Origin: Gammaproteobacteria bacterium
Lineage (GTDB): Bacteria > Pseudomonadota > Gammaproteobacteria > Nitrosococcales > Methylophagaceae
DNA: 5,615 nucleotides
NCBI GenBank assembly: GCA_002402245.1
Contig: NVVP01000039.1
Location: forward strand, 5,078-10,692
Direction of reading: 5' to 3'
This document shows, one piece after another, positions 1 to 5,615 of this stretch (positions are counted from its first letter, which is position 1; each line of letters starts with the position of its first letter). The notes under the pieces were generated by a model. It made no database searches, was not told the origin of the DNA, and saw only the letters and a list, made by a program, of their open reading frames with translations. A program made the position numbers and the translations under genes.

Positions 1-1
1 T

Positions 2-190
2 AGAATTTCCTTGTCAGATAAAGATGTATTTTTGGCTGATTGTATAAAAAGTATGGAACTTATCGCTGTAGATGATAAGTTTCGCGAAACATTATCTTTA
101 AATGCTAGAAAAAGAGCATTGGCTCTTTATGATTGGAAAAGTAAAGGTAAGTTAGTAAAAGAAATATACGATAATATATCGGTAGGTTGA
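2..190 (+). CDS. Glycosyltransferase, GT4/GT-B type, C-terminal fragment (5' end outside window)
   Basis: An open frame enters from the left edge and ends at TGA 188-190, giving 62 residues of a C-terminus. The visible part looks like the last helices of a GT-B fold glycosyltransferase of the GT4 group. It has a helix with ADCIKSMELIAVDD, corresponding to the usual 'ALA..I..LL.D' segment, then FRETLSLNARKRAL and YDW, then a final helix ending in KEIYDNI. The 'NAR..AL..YDW' signature followed by a 'K..IY' tail is typical of these enzymes, which transfer a sugar from a nucleotide donor to a growing lipid-linked glycan in the cytoplasm. The catalytic and donor-binding part (E-x7-E region) lies off the window, so donor and acceptor cannot be inferred. 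It is co-directional with the genes downstream and 62 nt ahead of the hydrolase gene, consistent with one operon. The family call is fairly secure; the exact function is unknown. Confidence 0.75.
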   Translation, partial: RISLSDKDVFLADCIKSMELIAVDDKFRETLSLNARKRALALYDWKSKGKLVKEIYDNISVG

Positions 191-252
191 ACAACTCAGT
201 TTGTCTACGAGACTAGAGTTCAGAACCAAGAATAATTAATTAGGGCCCAAAT
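191..252 (+). other. 62-nt intergenic spacer with imperfect stem
   Basis: This spacer separates the GT4-type gene from the hydrolase gene. It contains no clear sigma-70 promoter and no terminator with a U-tract. An imperfect inverted repeat starts at the upstream stop codon: TGAA 188-191 with TTCA 219-222, CTC 195-197 with GAG 216-218, and GTCT 203-206 with AGAC 210-213 around an ACG loop. The internal loops make it weak and it may be chance. The only plausible ribosome-binding site for the next gene is AGGG at 242-245, with a 7-nt spacer to the ATG. Confidence 0.4.
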
Positions 253-1773
253 ATGAATTATATATATAGTGTATTAGTTGTTTTTTTAGCATTCCACAGT
301 GCTGCCCTCAATGCCGGAGATAGATGGGCTGAAGTTGTATTGGACGAAGAGCCTGTTTTAAAGGAAGACTGTAGAGTTGCCAATATAGGCGTTAATGCTG
401 CACAATTAATATATTATAGTAGTGAAGCGCCATTAAAAGACTTAGCTAAGATGAGCATGCCTTGGAGTAAAGAGAGCCCATCACTTGAAGCTGATTCTAA
501 TGGCTATATAACATCACTAGGGGATAAACCAGTAGCTTATACAATTATTAATGATGATAACTGGGGAAGGACTGAAGCGGATGATAAATATGTACTTTTA
601 TATGAGGGTGAGGGTACGTTAGGCTTTCATTTAAATGCACCGAAGGTGATTAAGTCTGAACCTGGACGAATAGAAATAAAACTACAAAAAGGGCGAGCTG
701 GAATGTTCCTTTCCTCTATAAACCCTAATAACCATCTGCGAAATATTAGAATAGTACCGCTAAAAGATGAGTTTAACTATGCTGAAGAAATAACGAGGGC
801 AAGGTATAGAAAACTATGGGAGGGTGTTGGAGTAATGAGGTTCTTAGGCCCTCAAGAGATTAATAATTCTACTGAAGTGGAGTGGAAGAATAGGCAGCAA
901 AGAAGTACGTTTGGAACAAAAAATGGAATGTCGTTAGAAGATATTGTACAAATGTCAAATGAAATGAATGTCTCTCCATGGTTACTTGTCCCTCACCTTG
1001 CTGATGATGACTATTTTAGAAGTATGGCCGTCTATGTGAAGAATAATTTAAATTCAAACTTAAAGGTATACCTTGAGTATACAAATGAGGCATGGAATTG
1101 GCAGTTTACTCAAGCACAGTATTTAGGTAAAAAGGCTAAAGAGATAGATATATCTCATCATATCGCTTACGGTCAAAGAGCTAAACAATTATTTGAAATA
1201 TGGGGCGAAATCATTAACGATGATACTCGGTTAGTTCGAGTAATTGGTACGCAATTTTATAATCCTTGGGCATCAGAGAGAATTATGGATACTCCCGGTT
1301 TAGATAAAGTAGTGGATGCATTAGCTGTAGGCTATTATGTAGGGGGGATAAGCCCTGATGAAATGATGGATTTGAGCCCCGATGAGATTTTCGACCAGAT
1401 AAAGAAGGAAGTAGTATCTAAAGCAAATAAAATGTTAATAGAGCAAAAAAAAATTGCAGATAAGTATGGTATGAAGTTAATAGCTTATGAAGCTGGGCAG
1501 CACCTTGTAGCTAGAGGGAAGTGGCGAGAGAATGAAGCATTTGTTGAGAAGTTAATTGGCCTGAATCGTCACCCTAGAATGTATCAACTTTATATGGATA
1601 TGTATAAACAGTGGAATGATGTGGGCGGTGGATTAATAATGTGGTTTCAAACAACTGGCCAACCAAGTAAGTGGGGTAGTTGGGGGTTGTTGGATAATAC
1701 AAGTCAACTTCCACAAAACTCTCCAAAATTCCGGGCATTTAAGGATATATTACGTGCTAATGACTGTTCTTAG
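253..1773 (+). CDS. Exported glycoside hydrolase-like protein (clan GH-A-like barrel) of a polysaccharide locus
   Basis: This 506-residue protein is predicted to be secreted. Residues 1-21 form a hydrophobic signal peptide ending in AALNA, with likely cleavage near A21/G22; its n-region has no Lys or Arg, which is unusual. Residues about 40-170 look like an N-terminal beta-rich domain (LLYEGEGTLGF at 115-125). Residues about 185-500 resemble a (beta/alpha)8 glycosidase barrel: MRFLGPQEINNS (195-206), SPWLLVPHLADDDY (241-254), VYLEYTNEAWNW (272-283) and LIAYEAGQH (409-417). By analogy with retaining clan GH-A enzymes, E279 in the Asn-Glu pair would be the acid/base and E413 the nucleophile. 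The EYxNExWN pattern is shared with proteins often annotated 'cellulose-binding', so that label would not prove cellulose as substrate. Only two cysteines exist, C40 and C505. The start is fixed by an in-frame TAG at 241-243. The gene lies 24 nt ahead of the Wzy-like gene, so its probable role is cutting or releasing the locus polymer in the periplasm or outside the cell. Substrate and exact GH family are not known. Confidence 0.8.
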   Translation: MNYIYSVLVVFLAFHSAALNAGDRWAEVVLDEEPVLKEDCRVANIGVNAAQLIYYSSEAPLKDLAKMSMPWSKESPSLEADSNGYITSLGDKPVAYTIINDDNWGRTEADDKYVLLYEGEGTLGFHLNAPKVIKSEPGRIEIKLQKGRAGMFLSSINPNNHLRNIRIVPLKDEFNYAEEITRARYRKLWEGVGVMRFLGPQEINNSTEVEWKNRQQRSTFGTKNGMSLEDIVQMSNEMNVSPWLLVPHLADDDYFRSMAVYVKNNLNSNLKVYLEYTNEAWNWQFTQAQYLGKKAKEIDISHHIAYGQRAKQLFEIWGEIINDDTRLVRVIGTQFYNPWASERIMDTPGLDKVVDALAVGYYVGGISPDEMMDLSPDEIFDQIKKEVVSKANKMLIEQKKIADKYGMKLIAYEAGQHLVARGKWRENEAFVEKLIGLNRHPRMYQLYMDMYKQWNDVGGGLIMWFQTTGQPSKWGSWGLLDNTSQLPQNSPKFRAFKDILRANDCS

Positions 1774-1797
1774 AGACCATTTTAGGTATAAAGTGTA

Positions 1798-3156
1798 ATG
1801 GGGAATGGAGTCGCTTATACGGCATTGATAGTGTGGCCATTAATTGCTATTTATCTATACAAAACTAGAACAATACAACAAGCCACTTTATGGACGATAG
1901 TTGGTGGGTTTATGTTTTTACCTGTCAGAACTGCGATTGATTTTCCAATGATCCCGCCTCTGGAAAAGAATACTATCCCTGTAATCTCTGCTTTGTTTGG
2001 TTGCTGGTTAGTTAATAAACATAACCTACGATACTTCAGTGATTTAAGGGGGGTAAAATACCTTGTTATTTTATTAATAACGGTTCCTTTTATCACTGCA
2101 GCACTTAATAGTGATGCAGTTTATAATGGCGGCAGGTTTTTACCCGGCATAAGTTATTATGATGGTATTTCTACTGTAGTTAACCAGTTCCTTATTATTA
2201 TGCCTTTCTTTATAGGAAGGAGCTTGTTCAAAACGTATGCACATCAATTATTAATGTTTAGGTTTTTAGTGGCAGCCGGCTTACTTTATTCTATTCCTAT
2301 GTTACTTGAAGTGAGGCTGAGTCCTCAATTACATGTTTGGGTTTATGGGTTTTTCCCCCATAGCTTTCTTCAGCAAATGCGCTTTGATGGTTTTCGACCT
2401 GTAGTGTTCATGGGGCATGGCTTATTGGTCTCATTTTTTACTGCTATTGCATTAATATCGGCGGTAACACTTTGGGAGAGTAAAGTTAAGTCGAAAAAAA
2501 TCCCAGCATCCATGGTTTCATACTATTTATTAGTGATTTTATTATTGTGTAAAAGTCTAGCGTCTCTTCTTTATGGTGCGGGATCTTTTTTAATAATTAA
2601 AATTATTAAACCCAATGGACAGCATAAGATTGCGGTTGCTTTAGTATGCTTAGCTATGCTTTATCCTATAATGTCGATAACAAAGACTGTCCCTCAAGAT
2701 ACCCTCGTGAATATTGCTGTATCAATGGATGATGAACGTGCAGAATCATTAATATTCCGATTTGATAATGAAAATACTTTATTGGAACATGGTCGGGAAC
2801 GATTCTTTTTTGGCTGGGGTGGCTGGGGACGAAACCGAGTATTTGATGAAAATGGTGGAGAAAAAACTGTTACTGATGGCCGTTGGATTATTACCTTTGG
2901 TCAGTTTGGGATATTTGGTTTTATTGCTGAATTTGGCTTGTTAGCTGTAGCAGTACTTCGAGCTAAAAAAGCATCTAAATTACTTAAAGATAGATCAGAA
3001 CAATTATTATTATCTTCTCATGCTCTTATAGTCGGTTTAATAATGTTAGATCAATTGCCAAATGCATCTTTATCACCTTGGTTATGGCTGATAACGGGGA
3101 TTTTATTAGGTCGATCTGAGGAAATTATTTTATCTAACAAAAGGTCCAGAATATAA
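1798..3156 (+). CDS. O-antigen polymerase/ligase-like membrane protein (Wzy type)
   Basis: This 452-residue inner-membrane protein has about 11-12 predicted hydrophobic spans, roughly at residues 6-22, 30-42, 59-72, 87-103, 125-140, 151-170, 203-225, 240-258, 278-295, 365-388, 404-420 and 425-440. The large hydrophilic stretch at about 296-364 is the hallmark periplasmic loop of the Wzy/WaaL (Wzy_C) superfamily. It carries conserved-looking arginines (R314, R321, R333, R345, R347, R362), a GWGGWGRNR block at 339-347 and TDGRW at 359-363. The Wzy reaction joins lipid-linked repeat units into polymer at the periplasmic face. An O-antigen ligase would have a similar layout, but the adjacent Wzx flippase and glycosyltransferases favour a polymerase. 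The start ATG is bounded by an in-frame TAA at 1789-1791. The ribosome-binding site is poor (AGG 1784-1786, 11 nt upstream), suggesting translation coupled to the hydrolase gene. The family assignment is good; linkage specificity cannot be read. Confidence 0.8.
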   Translation: MGNGVAYTALIVWPLIAIYLYKTRTIQQATLWTIVGGFMFLPVRTAIDFPMIPPLEKNTIPVISALFGCWLVNKHNLRYFSDLRGVKYLVILLITVPFITAALNSDAVYNGGRFLPGISYYDGISTVVNQFLIIMPFFIGRSLFKTYAHQLLMFRFLVAAGLLYSIPMLLEVRLSPQLHVWVYGFFPHSFLQQMRFDGFRPVVFMGHGLLVSFFTAIALISAVTLWESKVKSKKIPASMVSYYLLVILLLCKSLASLLYGAGSFLIIKIIKPNGQHKIAVALVCLAMLYPIMSITKTVPQDTLVNIAVSMDDERAESLIFRFDNENTLLEHGRERFFFGWGGWGRNRVFDENGGEKTVTDGRWIITFGQFGIFGFIAEFGLLAVAVLRAKKASKLLKDRSEQLLLSSHALIVGLIMLDQLPNASLSPWLWLITGILLGRSEEIILSNKRSRI

Positions 3157-3158
3157 AT

Positions 3159-4505
3159 ATGCTGCACCTGAGGAAAAAGCATACTCTTAAAGCTAGTTCT
3201 TGGGTGTTAATTGGACATTTGATTTCTCAATTAGTACGGTTAGCTGGAAACCTTCTTTTGACTCGTTTATTAGCGCCTGAAATGTTCGGGATAATGGCGA
3301 TTGTAAATGTGTTAATTGTCGGTGTTCAAATGTTGTCTGATGTAGGGTTGGGGCAAAGTATCATCCAAAGTAAAAAAGGTGATATACCTAGTTTTATTAA
3401 TACGGCATGGACATTACAAGTAATTAGAGGTTTTGTTTTATGGACCATAATTTTGTTAGTCGCTGGAGCTCTATGGGCTGGGGGGAGAGCAGGTTTTTTT
3501 AACGAGGAGCAGGTTTACGCAGAACCAGTTTTACCATGGCTATTGATTACGGTAGGTTTTAGCTTGGTCATTTCAGGGTTTAACTCGATGTCTATTTTTC
3601 AAGTTAGTAGAAATTTGACTTTAGGTCGACTGACATTGATAAGTCTGTTTTCTCAATTAATTGGGCTAACATTAATTGTATTCTTTGCATGGAAATATCA
3701 CTCTATTTGGGCTTTGGTCATTGGGAGCTTAGTTTCAAATTTTATTGAAATGGTATTTTCTCATAAGTTTTTACTTGGGATAAAAAATAAGTGGCACTGG
3801 GACAAAGGGGCATTAAAGGAATTGTTTTCATTTGGAAAATGGATTTTTCTGAGTAGTGTTATTGGGTTTATTGCAAATCAAGGCGATAAGTTAATTTTAG
3901 GTGGCTTATTAGCAGTAGAGCTCTTAGGCATTTATAGCATTGCTTTCATCCTAGCGAGTATTCCTGCTACGATAGTTTCCCAGATTTCTCATAAAATACT
4001 GTTCCCTAATTTTAGCCGTATTAACCGTGAAGCTCCGGAAAAATTAAAAGAAGCACTGTCTAATTCAAAGTTATGGTTGAGTCTAATGGTGATGCCGGTG
4101 ACAGGTGTGCTTATGAGTTGGAGTCAAGTTATAGTTGATTTTTTATATGATGAACGCTATACAGATGCCGGCTGGATGATGACTTTATTGTTAATACAAG
4201 TTGCAACAGCATGTATGCTAACTCCTAGCTCTTTAGTTATGATGGCTAAGGGGATGCCTCAGTACTCGACAGTTTCAGCTGGGCTGAAAGTTATCTTTCT
4301 CTTTGCGGTAGTTCCTCAGGCATTTTATTTGTTTGGCATTGAGATTGCGATATTAACTATTGGCTTGAGTGAATTACTAAGTATCCCGGTGCTGTGGTTT
4401 GCATTGATAAAATATAAGCTTTTCAGTTTTAAAAGTGAAGCCTTGTCTATTTTATTGTTGTTAGTAGGCTACATTGTAGGTGTTTATAGTTTAAAACTAT
4501 TATAG
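3159..4505 (+). CDS. Wzx-type oligosaccharide flippase (WzxC/TuaB-like, MOP superfamily)
   Basis: This 448-residue polytopic inner-membrane protein has the pattern of the polysaccharide-export branch of the MOP superfamily (Polysacc_synt type). A short basic N-terminus (MLHLRKKHTLKASSW) is followed by a first helix, then LTRLLAPEMFGIMAIVN (34-50) and the block SDVGLGQSIIQ (60-70), which is very characteristic of WzxC/TuaB-like flippases. The second half starts with FGKWIFLSSVIGFIANQGDK (225-244) and LGIYSIAF (256-263), followed by an FPNFSRI segment (282-288) and FLYDERYTDAGWMM (328-341). About 12-14 membrane helices are expected. It would flip undecaprenyl-linked repeat units from cytoplasm to periplasm for the Wzy-like protein encoded immediately upstream. 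The gap to the upstream stop is 2 nt and the nearest AGG (3142-3144) lies 14 nt before the ATG, so expression is probably by translational coupling. Length is normal and no damage is visible. Confidence 0.88.
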   Translation: MLHLRKKHTLKASSWVLIGHLISQLVRLAGNLLLTRLLAPEMFGIMAIVNVLIVGVQMLSDVGLGQSIIQSKKGDIPSFINTAWTLQVIRGFVLWTIILLVAGALWAGGRAGFFNEEQVYAEPVLPWLLITVGFSLVISGFNSMSIFQVSRNLTLGRLTLISLFSQLIGLTLIVFFAWKYHSIWALVIGSLVSNFIEMVFSHKFLLGIKNKWHWDKGALKELFSFGKWIFLSSVIGFIANQGDKLILGGLLAVELLGIYSIAFILASIPATIVSQISHKILFPNFSRINREAPEKLKEALSNSKLWLSLMVMPVTGVLMSWSQVIVDFLYDERYTDAGWMMTLLLIQVATACMLTPSSLVMMAKGMPQYSTVSAGLKVIFLFAVVPQAFYLFGIEIAILTIGLSELLSIPVLWFALIKYKLFSFKSEALSILLLLVGYIVGVYSLKLL

Positions 4506-4730
4506 TTTTAGGCGTGTGGTTGCATATTTAGAAAACTCAATGATTGAAGAGGATATTTATTTCTCGAGTCAACCTTCTGAGGTCCATGAAATGGAAAGTG
4601 GGGGTATTAAATCGCTGTGGTTTTAAAGCTAAGAGAGCAATAGTGGATTTGGTAGTGAGCTCACAACTGAGAGAAACTATAGTGACGAGTACAAAGGTAC
4701 TATGAATAAATTATTAAGAGATTATTAGAT
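4506..4730 (+). other. 225-nt spacer between flippase and GT2 gene, only tiny ORFs
   Basis: This is by far the longest gap in an otherwise compact array (other gaps are 2, 24 and 62 nt). It holds no recognisable gene. Three tiny + strand frames tile it: GTG 4516 to TAA 4624-4626 (36 codons, ending in GGIKSLWF), ATG 4586 to TGA 4703-4705 (39 codons) and ATG 4702 to TAG 4726-4728 (8 codons). A TATAGT hexamer at 4678-4683 resembles a -10 box but has no good -35 at 16-18 nt. No terminator-like hairpin with a U-run was seen. It may be a degenerated gene, a leader, or spacer left by gene replacement. Confidence 0.5.
4586..4705 (+). CDS. Possible small ORF of 39 codons, unknown and doubtful
   Basis: The ORF runs from ATG 4586 to TGA 4703-4705 and starts MKWKVGVLNRCGFKAKRAIV; the frame is also open back to a TTG at 4544. 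The peptide is basic, with one short hydrophobic patch (AIVDLVV), and I recognise no family. GAGG at 4579-4582 is only 3 nt from the ATG, too close for a standard ribosome-binding site. Its stop overlaps the ATG of an 8-codon frame (ATGA 4702-4705) that has AAAGG 4 nt upstream and ends 2 nt before the GT2 gene's ATG. This arrangement could couple translation into the GT2 gene, or the frame could be a remnant of a decayed gene, or chance. Confidence 0.15.
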   Translation: MKWKVGVLNRCGFKAKRAIVDLVVSSQLRETIVTSTKVL

Positions 4731-5564
4731 ATGGAACCAGTAGATTTATTGTTAATAACATGGAACCGAAGGGGATATGTTGAAAAAACGTTGGAAAATT
4801 TATTGGCAAGTAATGACGATTTTAGGTTGTATTGTTGGGATAATAACTCGCAGGATGGAGTAGCAGATATTATTTCTTCATTAAATGATCCTCGAATAGT
4901 AGAGAAGAAATTTTCAACTGAAAATGTTAAACAACGTATACCAACGCTATGGTTTTTTGAACAGGCAAAAAGTGATTTGGTTGGTAAAATTGATGATGAC
5001 ATTTTATTACCGGAAGGCTGGATATCAACAATTGCACCTATTGTGCGTGATAATAGCAATGTAGGAATGCTTGGCTGCTGGATTTATATGGAAGAGGACT
5101 GGAATGAGTCAATTGCAGAACATAAAGTCCTAAATTTAGAAGGGGAAAGGATATTCCAAAATATGTGGATTGCAGGTCAGTCATTTTTAGCGCGAAAAGA
5201 AACTCTTCTCCGATATATATTGCCTGAGAGTGATGGATGTTATGGTTTTCCTATTGACCAATATAATATGACACAGGATGGACTTATTAATGGTTATCCT
5301 TTGCCTATTATATTTGCTCATAATATGGATGATCCAAGATCTAAATATTATATAAATAAGAATAATGGAGAACTTGGTGAGCATGCCGCTTTAACTGCTC
5401 GAGCAAGAGGGTTTGTTAACGTTAATGCTTATGCTGAATGGATTGCCGAGGATGCTAGAAATATTTTAATAGTTTCTGTGAAGGAGCAGCTTAAAAGAGC
5501 TTATATAGATGGAGATCAAAGTTTGATTGGGAAAATACGAAGAAAGCTTGCCAAATTTCTATAA
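4731..5564 (+). CDS. Glycosyltransferase family 2 (GT-A fold)
   Basis: This 277-residue cytoplasmic or peripheral-membrane protein has a GT-A fold. The opening strand and helix VDLLLITWNRRGYVEKTLENL (4-24) match the GT2 nucleotide-binding start. CWDNNSQDG (35-43) is the second strand with the D-N-x-S-x-D-G donor-site pattern. GKIDDDILLPEGW (85-97) carries the metal-binding DxD-type motif, D88-D90. A later segment, FPIDQYNMTQDGLINGYP (173-190), sits where the acceptor or catalytic-base region is usually found. The C-terminus is basic (KIRRKLAKFL) and could touch the membrane. No transmembrane helix is seen, so it is a single-sugar transferase and not a processive synthase. It probably adds one residue to the lipid-linked repeat unit; the sugar is unknown. 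The start ATG follows an in-frame TAA at 4707-4709, with AAGAG (4716-4720) about 10 nt upstream as a modest ribosome-binding site. A hairpin follows 12 nt after the stop codon. Confidence 0.88.
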   Translation: MEPVDLLLITWNRRGYVEKTLENLLASNDDFRLYCWDNNSQDGVADIISSLNDPRIVEKKFSTENVKQRIPTLWFFEQAKSDLVGKIDDDILLPEGWISTIAPIVRDNSNVGMLGCWIYMEEDWNESIAEHKVLNLEGERIFQNMWIAGQSFLARKETLLRYILPESDGCYGFPIDQYNMTQDGLINGYPLPIIFAHNMDDPRSKYYINKNNGELGEHAALTARARGFVNVNAYAEWIAEDARNILIVSVKEQLKRAYIDGDQSLIGKIRRKLAKFL

Positions 5565-5576
5565 AATTATAGACTT

Positions 5577-5601
5577 GAACTATTTCTCTTGAAATAGTTT
5601 T
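5577..5601 (+). terminator. Possible weak intrinsic terminator hairpin after GT2 gene
   Basis: AACTATTTC at 5578-5586 pairs perfectly with GAAATAGTT at 5591-5599 around a TCTT loop. A G5577-T5600 wobble can extend it to 10 pairs. A T-run covers 5598-5601, partly inside the stem, followed by AAT. Its position 12 nt past the GT2 stop codon suits a terminator. The stem has only two G-C pairs and the U-tract is short, so it would be inefficient and may only attenuate transcription or protect the mRNA 3' end. Confidence 0.35.
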
Positions 5602-5615
5602 AATAGAGTGAAAAT

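Noticed and set aside
1851..2096. 81-codon open frame on the minus strand inside the Wzy-like gene
   Set aside because: It is fully antisense to a convincing membrane-protein gene and shows no recognisable motif; it is a by-product of low-complexity hydrophobic codons on the other strand.
2762..2944. 60-codon + strand frame inside the Wzy-like gene in another phase
   Set aside because: It overlaps the conserved periplasmic loop of the real gene and has no domain of its own.
4678..4683. TATAGT as a -10 promoter element for the GT2 gene
   Set aside because: No acceptable -35 hexamer lies 16-18 nt upstream, and such hexamers are expected by chance in AT-rich DNA.
4731..4767. Direct repeat ATGGAACC at 4731-4738 and 4760-4767
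   Set aside because: Two copies of 8 bp within a coding region are explained by the codons used; no third copy or mobile-element feature accompanies them.
4700..5059. 119-codon minus-strand frame opposite the GT2 gene start
   Set aside because: The + strand encodes clear GT2 motifs over the same bases, and the antisense translation shows no family resemblance.
5187..5384. 65-codon minus-strand frame opposite the GT2 gene C-terminal half
   Set aside because: It is the complement of a supported gene, with no motif and no evident ribosome-binding signal.

Overview
The window is an AT-rich stretch of a bacterial surface-polysaccharide (exopolysaccharide, capsule or O-antigen type) biosynthesis locus. 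All recognisable genes lie on the + strand in a tight, operon-like array. The codon use, the Wzx/Wzy-type machinery and the short intergenic gaps fit a Gram-negative bacterium, and an AT-rich gammaproteobacterium such as a marine or Vibrio/Shewanella/Pseudoalteromonas-like organism is a reasonable guess. No sequence in the window fixes the taxon. I saw no rRNA, tRNA, CRISPR array, insertion sequence or attachment site.

Layout: (i) 2-190, the C-terminal end of a GT4-type (GT-B fold) glycosyltransferase that begins outside the window; (ii) 253-1773, an exported glycoside-hydrolase-like protein with a (beta/alpha)8-barrel type catalytic region (clan GH-A-like Asn-Glu and Tyr-Glu motifs); (iii) 1798-3156, a multi-spanning O-antigen polymerase/ligase-like protein (Wzy type); (iv) 3159-4505, a Wzx-type lipid-linked oligosaccharide flippase of the WzxC/TuaB-like branch; (v) 4506-4730, a 225-nt spacer with only tiny overlapping reading frames, possibly a decayed gene or a leader; (vi) 4731-5564, a GT2-family (GT-A fold) glycosyltransferase; (vii) 5577-5601, a perfect but AT-rich hairpin that may be a weak terminator.

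Inferred joint function: the two glycosyltransferases add sugars to a lipid-linked repeat unit on the cytoplasmic face, Wzx flips it across the inner membrane, and Wzy polymerises it on the periplasmic side. The exported hydrolase is placed to cut, trim or release the same polymer, by analogy with glycosidases encoded in other exopolysaccharide operons (for example PslG in the Psl locus). The most interesting element is this hydrolase, whose substrate is probably the polymer made by the neighbouring genes.
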